Assembly: GCA_947494695.1 (NCBI GenBank)
Contig: CANLWB010000004.1
Location: 124,001-188,000 of the forward strand
DNA from: an uncultured Flavobacteriaceae bacterium
GTDB taxonomy: Bacteria > Bacteroidota > Bacteroidia > Flavobacteriales > Flavobacteriaceae
Length of the DNA stretch: 64,000 nucleotides
Direction of reading: 5' to 3'
Made by a program: the position numbers and the translations under genes. The notes beneath the pieces were generated by a model that had not been told where the DNA came from, did no database searches, and saw nothing but the letters and a program-made list of their open reading frames with translations. Shown here in pieces: positions 36,520 through 44,806 of the stretch (position 1 is its first letter; the number at the start of each line of letters is the position of its first letter).

Positions 36520-37416
36520 TTACCTTCTTGGATGATACTGCTCTACGACTTTAGTCAAGTGGCTCTTGTCTAAATGTACATAAATCTCAGTGGTTGTAAT
36601 GCTTTCATGACCGAGCATTAACTGTATGGATCTAAGATCTGCATTGTTTTGTAATAAGTGTGTGGCAAACGAATGTCTAAATGTGTGGGGAGAGATGCTC
36701 TTTTTTAGCCCGATCTTTTCAGCTAGTTGTTTAATAATTGTAAAGATCATGGCTCTAGTCAGTTGTTTTCCTCGTCTGTTTAAGAAAAGTGTGTCTTCAT
36801 GTCCCGATTGAATGTTTAAATGCGTTCTAATCTCTTTTCTGTAAATATTAATGTATTTCTGTGTAACATCTATAATGGGAACAAAACGCTGCTTATTACC
36901 CTTTCCGGTAATTTTTATAAAGCCTTCCTCAAAAAATAAATCGGAAATCTTAAGATTTACAAGTTCACTCACGCGTAAGCCACAACCATAAAGGGTCTCT
37001 AACATGGCACGGTTACGTTCACCTTCAGGTTTACTTAAGTCTATAGCACTTATAATACGGTCTATTTCATCCTCACTTAGTGTATCTGGTAGTTTTCTAC
37101 CTATTTTTGGAGCTTCGATAAGTTCAAGGGGGTTGCTGCTTCTATAATCTTCAAATATTAAATAACTAAAGAAGCTTCTTAAACCTGAAATAATACGAGA
37201 TTGAGATCGGGCATTGACCTGTTTGGCGACGTTATAAATAAAGCCCTGAATAACCTCTGTAGTAATGATAATGGGAGATACTTTAATGTCATGTTCTACC
37301 AAATAATCAATTAATTTTTTAACGTCTCGGGAATAGTTTTCAATGGAGTTTTCAGATAAGCCCCGTTCTATTTTTAAATATAATTTGTAATCGTTAAGCG
37401 CATGTTCCCATTTCAT
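36520..37416 (-). CDS. xerD: Site-specific tyrosine recombinase XerD
   Basis: A 298-residue recombinase that, with XerC, resolves chromosome dimers at dif. An N-terminal SAM-like domain (about 1-85) precedes the catalytic domain with Arg148 (CGLRVSEL), Lys172 (GKGNK), His244 and Arg247 (PHTFRHSF), His270 (MLGHES) and the nucleophile Tyr279 (TEIYVH). Length and motifs are those of housekeeping XerD rather than a phage integrase, and no element boundaries are seen around it. Confidence 0.92.
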   Translation of the reverse strand: MKWEHALNDYKLYLKIERGLSENSIENYSRDVKKLIDYLVEHDIKVSPIIITTEVIQGFIYNVAKQVNARSQSRIISGLRSFFSYLIFEDYRSSNPLELIEAPKIGRKLPDTLSEDEIDRIISAIDLSKPEGERNRAMLETLYGCGLRVSELVNLKISDLFFEEGFIKITGKGNKQRFVPIIDVTQKYINIYRKEIRTHLNIQSGHEDTLFLNRRGKQLTRAMIFTIIKQLAEKIGLKKSISPHTFRHSFATHLLQNNADLRSIQLMLGHESITTTEIYVHLDKSHLTKVVEQYHPRR

Positions 37417-37478
37417 ATGGCTATAAAAATAAGGTAAATTTTACCGGAAACCAGAACGTTTTTGTTAATTGTTTCATT

Positions 37479-37619
37479 ATGAGTGGGCTGTATTGGAAAT
37501 TTGGCTTTGCCTACAATTTGGATGATAAGAGTGACGTGGGATTATCATACCGATCTGTTTCCGGAGGTAATGGATTCTCTATTGATGGTATCTTTTTGGG
37601 ATACAGAAGAGGTTTTTAA
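37479..37619 (+). pseudogene. Possible remnant of a beta-barrel protein gene
   Basis: A 46-residue open frame (MSGLYWKFGFAYNLDDK ... FLGYRRGF) has alternating aromatic/small residues typical of the last strands of an outer-membrane barrel, and sits just upstream of the barrel gene array. It lacks a signal peptide, so a decayed 3' fragment is more likely than a functional gene. The frame remains open upstream into the xerD start region, giving no clear beginning. Confidence 0.35.
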
Positions 37620-38055
37620 TAAAAAAATAGATTTTTTTTGATGCTTTTCGTCGGATATTATGTTAAAATGGTATTTTCTTGTGGTCACTGAGTTTTTCAA
37701 TGACACTCAAGATAATTGTAGTCGAAGCTTGGTTTTTGAGCGAATTTAAAGTAAAAACGGGGATCTAAATTGAAGAATAACAATGAAAAAGTGAGCTTTA
37801 AAGTTCTCTTTTTTTAATGTGTATCGAATAAAAATAATGGGGAATTATGGACGCGCAAATTGATATTTCACAGATGAAACAATTTAAATTAAAGAGTTTT
37901 TTCTTACATTTAACAGGTTTTGTACTACCGTTTTGTGTTTTTAATCGTCAAAAGGTTTAAAAAATCGTCAAAATGCAATTTTTTTACGATTTCTTTTTTG
38001 TTATTTGGAAAAAATGAATTTTATTTGCTGCAATCAAAACTAACAAATTTACCTT
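37620..38055. promoter_or_regulatory. Upstream region of the first barrel gene, with spaced direct repeats
   Basis: No convincing gene is seen. AATCGTCAAAA occurs at 37943-37953 and again at 37963-37973, exactly 20 bases apart (two helical turns), and the inverse ACGATTT is at 37986-37992. This is about 65-110 bases before the ATG at 38056, as expected for an operator or activator site. Confidence 0.4.
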
Positions 38056-38568
38056 ATGAAAAAATTATTACTTTGTGCTGCAATCGCAGTATTTGGATTA
38101 TCAAGTATGAATGCTCAAGACATTAAATTTGGAGCTAAAGCTGGGGTTGATTTTTCTTCAGCAAAGACAAAAGTATCAGGTTTTAGTATTACAAACTCCG
38201 AAACAGGATTTTATGTAGGAGGATTTGCGGAAATAGGTGTTTCAGACGCTCTTACATTTCAGCCAGAATTACTTTATATATCAATAGATGGTGACGGTCT
38301 GATTAATGTTCCTCTTATGGCAAAATTCGGAGTGTCCGAGAAGTTTAATGTACTTGCTGGTCCTACGCTAGGGGTTTTTACAGATGTACCTGATGGATTC
38401 AAGTCTTTTAATTATGGTATTGAAGCAGGTGCTGCTTTCGATATTACTGAAGCGCTATTTGTAGAAGCAAGATACAATATTGGTCTGGCTAATCTAATAG
38501 AAAATGCTCCAAGTGGAGTTTCTTCTAAATTGAGTGGTCTTTTTGTTGGAGCAGGATACAGATTCTAA
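38056..38568 (+). CDS. Outer-membrane beta-barrel protein, array copy 1
   Basis: A 170-residue porin-family protein (OMP beta-barrel domain). It has signal peptide MKKLLLCAAIAVFGLSSMNAQ, then eight or so beta strands (GAKAGVDFSSAKT, GFYVGGFAEIGVSD, FQPELLYIS ... LFVGAGYRF) ending in an aromatic residue. It is closely similar to copies 2 and 3 and has its own terminator. A ligand or adhesion role is not known. Confidence 0.88.
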   Translation: MKKLLLCAAIAVFGLSSMNAQDIKFGAKAGVDFSSAKTKVSGFSITNSETGFYVGGFAEIGVSDALTFQPELLYISIDGDGLINVPLMAKFGVSEKFNVLAGPTLGVFTDVPDGFKSFNYGIEAGAAFDITEALFVEARYNIGLANLIENAPSGVSSKLSGLFVGAGYRF

Positions 38569-38596
38569 ACAAAATAATCAACATATTGAAAAAAAA

Positions 38597-38622
38597 GGAG
38601 CAAAATTTGCTCCTTTTTTTTT
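38597..38622 (+). terminator. Terminator of barrel copy 1
   Basis: GGAGCAAA-a-TTTGCTCC followed by a T-run. The sequence just after it (GTGTTTTATAATTCTGA) recurs after the terminator at 40095. Confidence 0.85.
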
Positions 38623-38702
38623 GTGTTTTATAATTCTGAGATTCAGTTGGTTCATTAGAAATCGCCTGATTTACCTCACACTTCTGCTTTTTATTTCTTC
38701 AG

Positions 38703-38749
38703 TTATGGCATCACTTTTGGAAGTAGTCCGGATATTAATTAAAAATTAA
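38703..38749 (+). promoter_or_regulatory. Duplicated leader block upstream of barrel copy 2
   Basis: TTATGGCATCACTTTTGGAAGTAG... is almost identical to 39481-39527, with one difference (A to G). TGGCAT-N5-TTGGA resembles a -24/-12 sigma-54 promoter apart from the second G of the -12 GC. The same bases can also be read as a 14-codon leader ORF (MASLLEVVRILIKN) whose one difference is synonymous. Both readings are inference. Confidence 0.4.
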
Positions 38750-38755
38750 TCTATT

Positions 38756-39328
38756 ATGAAAAAATTACTTTTATTGACTGCAATCGCAGTTTTATGACTA
38801 ACAAGTGTACATGCTCAGGATATTAAATTTGGAGCTAAAGGCGGTATTAACTTTGCAAAAATAAATGGCAGTGGAACGAACAACGTTAATGCCAGAACCA
38901 GTTTTCATATTGGTGGTGTAGCGAACATTGGGATTTCTGAGGTATTTGCTGTGCAGCCTGAATTATTATACTCTTCTCAAGGTTTTAAAATGGATGTTCT
39001 TGGAGGGCAAATAAAAACTAAGCTAGACTATATTAACATACCGGTTTTAGCAGATGTTACGATTACAGAAGGCTTAAGTTTACAAGCCGGACCGCAAATT
39101 GGTTTTTTGATTAATGATAAGCTGGAGGCCGAGGGAGGAGGGCTTATAGCCGAGAGCAATGAATTTGGAGCGAAAAGCGTTGACTTTGGAGCTGTACTTG
39201 GAGCCCAATACAAATTGGAGAACGGTTTGTTTTTCCAGGCGCGTTATAACTTTGGTTTTATTGAAATTGTAGACGACGCCGATTTAAAAAATGGTGTTGC
39301 AAGTCTTTCGGTTGGCTACTTTTTTTAA
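38756..39328 (+). pseudogene. Outer-membrane beta-barrel gene, array copy 2, interrupted by an in-frame TGA
   Basis: The frame runs from ATG 38756 to TAA 39328, 190 codons. Codon 14 is TGA (38795-38797), inside the signal peptide MKKLLLLTAIAVL*LTSVHAQ. Copy 3 has GGA (Gly) at the same codon, so one G-to-T change explains it. The rest is intact (DIKFGAKGGINF ... GVASLSVGYFF). The gene is probably silent, unless read-through or sequencing error intervenes. A frame beginning at 38951 (GTG) would lack a signal peptide and is not credible. Confidence 0.85.
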
Positions 39329-39366
39329 TAGCTAGGTCAAGTCAATTAATTAAACGGTTTAATCAA

Positions 39367-39408
39367 AATAAAGGTCTAAGGAATTTATTTCTTAGACCTT
39401 TATTTATG
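39367..39408 (+). terminator. Terminator after barrel copy 2
   Basis: A 14-bp perfect stem AATAAAGGTCTAAG / CTTAGACCTTTATT around a ten-base loop. Confidence 0.85.
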
Positions 39409-39480
39409 ACACCAAACAGACAAATAGCTCATCATAAGATAGTTCTAAAAATTAATGAGATTTTTCCCTTTTTTAAACGC

Positions 39481-39527
39481 TTATGGCATCACTTTTGGAG
39501 GTAGTCCGGATATTAATTAAAAATTAA
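39481..39527 (+). promoter_or_regulatory. Duplicated leader block upstream of barrel copy 3
   Basis: This is the same block as 38703-38749. A shorter relative is at 40200-40231 before copy 4 (TATGGCATTGCTTTTGAAA), so TATGGCATnnCTTTTG is shared by three consecutive genes, each about 50 bases from the start codon. Confidence 0.4.
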
Positions 39528-39533
39528 TCTATT

Positions 39534-40070
39534 ATGAAAAAATTATTTTTATTGACTGTAATCGCAGTTTTAGGACTAACATTTGTAAATGCTCAGGAAG
39601 TAAAATTTGGTGTAAAGGCAGGAGTTGACTTTGCATCAATTAAAAATGCAAATCCATTATTTAATATTAAATCTAATGAAACAGGTTTTTATGTAGGTGG
39701 TTTTACAGAGATTGGTATTTCTGATGTTTTTAGTATCCAACCAGAGGTCCTGTATACGTCCGTTTCTTCTGCTACAGGCTTTAATTTTGATTTAGATCAA
39801 ATTAATATTCCGGTAATGGCCAAATATAAGGTTTCAGAAAAAATAGATGTACTGGCTGGTCCAGCAGTAGGTTTCTTGCTTGAGGCACCCAATAGTATGA
39901 AATCTTTTAATTTTGGTATTGAAGCGGGTGGTGCTTTTAATATTACTGAGGCGTTATTTGTTGAAGCCAGGTACAATATAGGGTTGGCTAATTTATTGAA
40001 AAATGCTCCAAATGGAACGACCTCAAGAGTTAGTGGTTTCTTTGTAGGGATGGGATACAGGTTTAACTAG
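39534..40070 (+). CDS. Outer-membrane beta-barrel protein, array copy 3
   Basis: A 178-residue protein with signal peptide MKKLFLLTVIAVLGLTFVNAQ and an OMP beta-barrel. It matches copy 1 along its length (ALFVEARYNIGLANL is shared exactly; GFYVGGF and VLAGP also). The last residue after the terminal GYRF is Asn, slightly unusual for a barrel end. The tandem arrangement and shared flanks argue for recent duplication. Confidence 0.88.
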   Translation: MKKLFLLTVIAVLGLTFVNAQEVKFGVKAGVDFASIKNANPLFNIKSNETGFYVGGFTEIGISDVFSIQPEVLYTSVSSATGFNFDLDQINIPVMAKYKVSEKIDVLAGPAVGFLLEAPNSMKSFNFGIEAGGAFNITEALFVEARYNIGLANLLKNAPNGTTSRVSGFFVGMGYRFN

Positions 40071-40094
40071 AAGGAAAATCTAAAAGTGTAGTAA

Positions 40095-40123
40095 GGGAAG
40101 CAAAATCTGCTTCCCTTTTTTTG
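40095..40123 (+). terminator. Terminator of barrel copy 3
   Basis: GGGAAGC-aaaatct-GCTTCCC followed by T7; the flank matches that after 38622. Confidence 0.88.
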
Positions 40124-40254
40124 TGTTTTATAATTCTGATTTTTAATTAATTGTGTAAATAGGCTGGTTTTTTTAAGAATTTTATTACTGTTTTTTCATT
40201 TATGGCATTGCTTTTGAAAACAACAAACTAATTAATTAAAACTTTAAATCTATT

Positions 40255-40806
40255 ATGAAAAAATTATTACTATGTGCTGCATTTGCAGTGTTAGGATTGT
40301 CAACAGTTAATGCCCAGGAAAACGTTATTAAAGCGAACCCATTAGCTCTTTTGGGAGGTACAGATTTAGTATCGTACGAAAGAGCTCTTGGCGATCATGC
40401 CTCGGTTGTCGTTAGCGCGGCTTTAGGTGGTTTTAAACTGTCTGATGTTAAGTACAAGTCTTTTGGAGCGGGGCTTCAATATCGGTACTATTTCGCCGAT
40501 GTACTAGATGGATGGTACGGCGCGGCTGTAGCCTCTTATCAAAGTGGTAAAACAGAAGTTGAAAATGGTATATTTCTTAGCGGTAACAATGCTGACGAAT
40601 TTGACTTTACAGCACTAGGAGGTGGTTTAAAAATTGGTCATCAGTGGGTTTGGGACAGCGGATTTTCCTTAGACCTCAATATTGGAGCCAGTTATAAATC
40701 GTTTGACTACGATTTTACCGATGGAACATCTCAAACGACACAAGACCTGTTTAAAGCCAGCGGAACCTTGCCAACTTTTGGATTTGGTTTGGGGTATGCC
40801 TGGTAG
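40255..40806 (+). CDS. Exported protein with shared signal peptide, array gene 4 (DUF3575-like)
   Basis: A 183-residue protein. The signal peptide MKKLLLCAAFAVLGLSTVNAQ is nearly identical to that of copy 1, but the mature part (NPLALLGGTDLVSYERALGD, QYRYYFAD, GFGLGYAW) is unrelated to the porin copies and resembles DUF3575-type outer-membrane barrels. The likely history is fusion of a duplicated 5' region and signal sequence to a different barrel gene. The function is unknown. Confidence 0.82.
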   Translation: MKKLLLCAAFAVLGLSTVNAQENVIKANPLALLGGTDLVSYERALGDHASVVVSAALGGFKLSDVKYKSFGAGLQYRYYFADVLDGWYGAAVASYQSGKTEVENGIFLSGNNADEFDFTALGGGLKIGHQWVWDSGFSLDLNIGASYKSFDYDFTDGTSQTTQDLFKASGTLPTFGFGLGYAW

Positions 40807-40825
40807 TAACTAAACAATATAGGAA

Positions 40826-40855
40826 AAGCCGGAGTACAATACTTCGGTTTTTTTA
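40826..40855 (+). terminator. Terminator of array gene 4
   Basis: AAGCCGGAGT-acaat-ACTTCGGTTT with two G-U pairs, followed by T-run; the aroQ start is 28 bases beyond. Confidence 0.8.
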
Positions 40856-40882
40856 TGCTCTTTTTTTTAATACTTTTACTTC

Positions 40883-41299
40883 ATGAAGAAATTGATAATC
40901 ATTAATGGCCCCAATCTAAATTTATTGGGAAAAAGAGAGCCCGGTATTTATGGAAGTTTAACCTTTGAAGAGTTTTTTAAGACCATTAAAAAAAAATACA
41001 TAGACGTAGAGTTAGATTATTTTCAATCTAACGTTGAAGGCGAACTTATCAATAAAATGCATGATGTTGGGTTTAGTTATGACGGAATTATTTTAAATGC
41101 CGCGGCATACACTCATACTTCTGTAGGAATGGGAGATGCTGTAAAGGCTATTGAAACTCCGGTAGTTGAAGTTCATATATCGAATACATTTGGACGGGAA
41201 GCATTTCGTCATCAATCTTACATTTCGCCAAACGCTAAAGGCGTTATTCTTGGCTTTGGATTACAGAGTTACGAATTGGCTATTCAGAGTTTTCTTTAG
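40883..41299 (+). CDS. aroQ: Type II 3-dehydroquinate dehydratase
   Basis: A 138-residue enzyme of the shikimate pathway that converts 3-dehydroquinate to 3-dehydroshikimate. It opens IIINGPNLNLLGKREPGIYG, with catalytic Tyr23, and has the downstream NAAAYTHTSVGMGDA and HISNTFGREAFRHQS motifs with the catalytic histidine. The length is typical for the dodecameric type II enzyme. It is the first gene after the barrel array. Confidence 0.94.
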   Translation: MKKLIIINGPNLNLLGKREPGIYGSLTFEEFFKTIKKKYIDVELDYFQSNVEGELINKMHDVGFSYDGIILNAAAYTHTSVGMGDAVKAIETPVVEVHISNTFGREAFRHQSYISPNAKGVILGFGLQSYELAIQSFL

Positions 41300-41408
41300 A
41301 TTTTATTCAGAATTTTTAACATTTTCGGTGCCAGTTTTGTGATATGATTAGGACGAGTACTTAATTTCTAAGTATAGATTTGTTATACTAATACTATAAT
41401 AACAAATC

Positions 41409-41903
41409 ATGAAAATAATCCTATTTGCCGCCTGCTTACTATTTTCTATGCTCATATCTTCCCAAGAAGATAGGACTTCAGACGCATTTACCCATTTAGA
41501 TGATAAAAAAATACCAGGGGAACTCAAGTCTTACTCAAGTTATTTTTCGCAATATTATTTGAGTGAAAATTGGCTTTTAAGGAGTGAAATGGAGGAAAGA
41601 GTTACCTACGGTGTCTATACGGGAGTTAATGTTTTGGAGTATGGAATTTTGGGTAAGCGTCTCATAAACGATAAACTAAGTGTTCTTTTTGGTCCTAAAA
41701 TAAACATATTGAAGAAAAATGGAACGATAGAAGAAGTTTCTCCATTGTTAACTATTGGAGAGCAATATAATGTGACTAAGGAATTTTCAATTTTTGCGAG
41801 GTATAATCAACCTATTATAAAGACTAAAACAAATACCAATGTAAGTTCACCTTCTGCAATTAATAATATAATGTACAGAATAGGAACCAGGCTAAAGTTC
41901 TAA
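41409..41903 (+). CDS. Hypothetical exported protein, barrel-like
   Basis: A 164-residue protein with a signal peptide (MKIILFAACLLFSMLISSQ) and a beta-rich body ending NIMYRIGTRLKF, an aromatic end typical of outer-membrane barrels. It has no clear relation to the array genes. It ends just before a bidirectional terminator shared with lpdA. Confidence 0.6.
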   Translation: MKIILFAACLLFSMLISSQEDRTSDAFTHLDDKKIPGELKSYSSYFSQYYLSENWLLRSEMEERVTYGVYTGVNVLEYGILGKRLINDKLSVLFGPKINILKKNGTIEEVSPLLTIGEQYNVTKEFSIFARYNQPIIKTKTNTNVSSPSAINNIMYRIGTRLKF

Positions 41904-41908
41904 ACAAA

Positions 41909-41934
41909 AAAAGTTCCGATTAATCGGAACTTTT
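41909..41934. terminator. Bidirectional terminator between the 41409 gene and lpdA
   Basis: AAAAGTTCCGAT-ta-ATCGGAACTTTT is a 12-bp stem with A- and T-runs on both sides, placed between convergent genes. Confidence 0.88.
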
Positions 41935-41976
41935 CACGTCTGGAGTCTATCATCTAAACTCTAATATTTCTATATA

Positions 41977-43353
41977 CTATAAATGTATCACTTCATCATA
42001 AGCATCAGCAACCGCTTCCATAACAGCCTCACTCATTGTTGGGTGTGGATGCACGGCTTTTAATACTTCGTGTCCTGTAGTTTCAAGTTTTCTACCTAAA
42101 ACAGCTTCAGCAATCATATCGGTTACACCAGCTCCAATCATGTGGCAGCCTAACCATTCGCCATATTTGGCATCAAAAATTACTTTTACAAATCCATCGG
42201 CAGTTCCTCCAGCTTTTGCTTTACCTGAAGCAGAGAACGGGAATTTACCAACTTTAATATCAAAGCCTTTTTCTTTCGCTTGTTTTTCGGTTAAACCTAC
42301 ACTGGCAACTTCAGGAGTACAATACGTACAACCAGGAATATTACCATAATCTAAGGCCTCAACATGTTGTCCTGCAAGTTTCTCAACACATAAAATTCCT
42401 TCAGCAGAAGCAACGTGTGCTAATGCTGGACCAGGTGTTACATCACCAATGGCATAATATCCTGGAATATTTGTTTGATAGAAATCGTTAACAATAATCT
42501 TATCTCGGTCTACAACGATACCAACATCTTCCAGTCCTATATTCTCAATATTGGTTTTAATACCAACAGCCGATAAAATAATATCTGCTTCAAGAACTTC
42601 TTCTCCTTTTTTAGTCTTTACCGTTGCTTTTACACCATCTCCTGAAGTATCTACAGAGGTTACTTCGGCAGATGTTTTCACCTTAATACCATTTTTCTTA
42701 AACGAACGCTCCAATTGCTTAGAAACGTCTTCATCTTCAACAGGAACGATATTAGGAAGGTACTCCACAACCGTTACTTCGGTCCCCATAGAATTGTAAA
42801 AATAAGCGAACTCTACACCAATAGCACCAGAACCAACCACAATCATTTTCTTCGGTTGCTTTGGTAAACTCATGGCTTCTCTGTAACCAATAACCTTTTT
42901 ACCATCTTGAGGTAAGCTTGGTAATTCACGAGATCTTGCACCAGTGGCAATAATAATATGATCGGCACTATATTCGGTTCCGTCAACGTCTACCTTTTTT
43001 CCAGGTTTAATTTTTCCGTACCCATCAATAATGTCAATTTTATTTTTCTTCATTAAAAACTGTACACCTTTACTCATGCCATCTGCAACACCACGGCTAC
43101 GTTTTACTACAGCATCAAAGTCTTTATCAAAATCTTTAACGGTCAATCCATAATCTCCGGCATGCTTAAGATATTCAAATACCTGAGCAGACTTTAATAA
43201 GGCTTTCGTTGGAATACAACCCCAGTTTAGACATATACCACCTAGGTTCTCTTTTTCAACAATTGCCGTTTTAAAACCTAATTGTGACGCTCGAATAGCG
43301 GTAACATATCCCCCTGGACCACTTCCAAGAACTATTATATCGTATTTACTCAT
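41977..43353 (-). CDS. lpdA: Dihydrolipoyl dehydrogenase
   Basis: A 458-residue flavoprotein (E3) that reoxidises dihydrolipoamide in the pyruvate, 2-oxoglutarate and branched-chain dehydrogenase complexes and the glycine cleavage system. The FAD site GSGPGGYVTAI, redox pair Cys41/Cys46 in GGICLNWGCIPTK, the NAD-site GSGAIGVEFAYF, FAD-binding AIGDVTPGPALAHVASAEG, and catalytic His437/Glu442 in HPHPTMSE are all present. No E1/E2 genes are adjacent, as is common in flavobacteria. Confidence 0.95.
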   Translation of the reverse strand: MSKYDIIVLGSGPGGYVTAIRASQLGFKTAIVEKENLGGICLNWGCIPTKALLKSAQVFEYLKHAGDYGLTVKDFDKDFDAVVKRSRGVADGMSKGVQFLMKKNKIDIIDGYGKIKPGKKVDVDGTEYSADHIIIATGARSRELPSLPQDGKKVIGYREAMSLPKQPKKMIVVGSGAIGVEFAYFYNSMGTEVTVVEYLPNIVPVEDEDVSKQLERSFKKNGIKVKTSAEVTSVDTSGDGVKATVKTKKGEEVLEADIILSAVGIKTNIENIGLEDVGIVVDRDKIIVNDFYQTNIPGYYAIGDVTPGPALAHVASAEGILCVEKLAGQHVEALDYGNIPGCTYCTPEVASVGLTEKQAKEKGFDIKVGKFPFSASGKAKAGGTADGFVKVIFDAKYGEWLGCHMIGAGVTDMIAEAVLGRKLETTGHEVLKAVHPHPTMSEAVMEAVADAYDEVIHL

Positions 43354-43525
43354 GTGTGAAATTTTAGGCTACGAATTTACGAAATCGAATTCGAATAAAG
43401 AATAGCCTACGCCCTAAATTTACATCTTTGTATTACCTTTGTGTTGCAAGTGTTTAAATGCGAACAGAGCATAGATAAAATTGTGTAAATCGTATAAAAA
43501 CAGCTAAAAAAATAAAAACTTGCTT

Positions 43526-44806
43526 ATGAATATAAAAAGAACCAGTTTTCCCAGAGTCGTTATCGTAGGAGGTGGCTTTGCGGGCGTAGCTCTGGCAAAA
43601 AAATTATCTAAACAGGATTTGCAGGTTGTTTTATTAGACAAGAATAACTACCATACGTTTCAACCTTTATTATATCAGGTGTCTACAGGTGGACTGGAAC
43701 CGGATTCGATTGCTTATCCGATAAGGAAAATATTGAAGGACTTTCCTAATTTTCATTTTAGATTGGCCAATGTTGAAGAAATAGATACCGAAAAGAATAA
43801 GGTCATAACGAATATAGGCAAGCTTAAATTTGATTATTTGGTTATGGCATCGGGGTCTACGACCAATTATTTTGGGAATAAGGCCATCGAAAAGCATAGT
43901 ATGGCCATGAAAACCATACCGCAATCGCTTAATTTAAGGAGTTTGATTCTTGAGAATTTTGAAGATGCTTTATTAACTTCCGATTTAAAAGAACGCCATG
44001 CGCTCATGAATTTCGTGATTGTTGGTGGTGGGCCAACCGGAGTAGAGTTGGCAGGTGCCTTAGCTGAAATTAAAAGAGGGATATTGCCAAAAGATTACCC
44101 AGATTTAGATACCCGAAGGGTACAGATTCATGTGATACAATCTGGTAATCGTATTTTGAAGGGGATGAGCGAGAAAGCCTCTCAAAGGGCTGAAGATTTC
44201 CTGGAGAAACTGGGAGTTAATGTATGGAAAAACCTTAGAGTAACACATTACGACGGAAAAACGGTTACGACTAATACCGATTTGGTATTTGAAACCGCAA
44301 CATTAGTTTGGGCTGCAGGGGTAAAGGGAAGTACCATAAAAGGTTTGGATGCCGAACATTTTGTAACCAAGGGAAACCGGTTAGCAGTCAATGAATTTAG
44401 TCAGATAAAGGGGTTCCAACACATTTTTGCGATCGGAGATATCGCCTGCATGACGAGTAACGAACACCCGAATGGATTGCCAATGATGGCGCAACCTGCT
44501 ATTCAACAAGGCGAACAGCTTGGAAACAATATCTTGAAACTGATAGAGAAACGGTCCATGACATCTTTTAGTTATAAGGACAAAGGGGCTATGGCAACCA
44601 TAGGAAGAAACAAAGCTGTGGTCGATTTAAAGCGATTTAAATTTCAGGGCGTTTTTGCCTGGTACGTCTGGATGTTTGTGCACCTTTTTTTTCTGATAGG
44701 TTTTAGAAACCGCATGGTCGTTTTTGTAAACTGGGTATATAATTATGTGAGATTCGATAGAGAAGCCCGTTTAATTATTAGACCTTTTAAGAAAACTTTG
44801 AAATGA
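43526..44806 (+). CDS. ndh: Type II NADH dehydrogenase-like FAD oxidoreductase
   Basis: About 426 residues from ATG 43526; a TTG two codons upstream is the alternative start. FAD-binding VVIVGGGFAGVALAKKL (N-terminus), NADH-binding FVIVGGGPTGVELAGAL (middle), and IFAIGDIAC near the C-terminus make it a member of the NDH-2 group. The last 80 residues hold hydrophobic segments (FAWYVWMFVHLFFLIGF) for membrane attachment. It would pass electrons from NADH to quinone without pumping protons. It diverges from lpdA, leaving a 172-base shared promoter region with TACCTTTG at 43434-43441. Confidence 0.88.
   Translation: MNIKRTSFPRVVIVGGGFAGVALAKKLSKQDLQVVLLDKNNYHTFQPLLYQVSTGGLEPDSIAYPIRKILKDFPNFHFRLANVEEIDTEKNKVITNIGKLKFDYLVMASGSTTNYFGNKAIEKHSMAMKTIPQSLNLRSLILENFEDALLTSDLKERHALMNFVIVGGGPTGVELAGALAEIKRGILPKDYPDLDTRRVQIHVIQSGNRILKGMSEKASQRAEDFLEKLGVNVWKNLRVTHYDGKTVTTNTDLVFETATLVWAAGVKGSTIKGLDAEHFVTKGNRLAVNEFSQIKGFQHIFAIGDIACMTSNEHPNGLPMMAQPAIQQGEQLGNNILKLIEKRSMTSFSYKDKGAMATIGRNKAVVDLKRFKFQGVFAWYVWMFVHLFFLIGFRNRMVVFVNWVYNYVRFDREARLIIRPFKKTLK

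Noticed and set aside
36520-37416. Integrase of a mobile element
   Set aside because: Length and motifs are of housekeeping XerD; no attachment sites, phage or transfer genes are present.
37847-37960. 37-codon ORF MDAQIDISQMKQF... before the barrel array
   Set aside because: No family resemblance, no clear ribosome signal, and it overlaps the operator-like repeats.
38795-38797. TGA read as selenocysteine or through a variant code
   Set aside because: It lies in a signal peptide where paralogues have glycine, and no selenocysteine insertion structure is seen; simple nonsense mutation is enough.
38951-39328. Barrel copy 2 as a short gene starting at GTG 38951
   Set aside because: It would lack a signal peptide and the first strands; the interrupted full frame explains it better.
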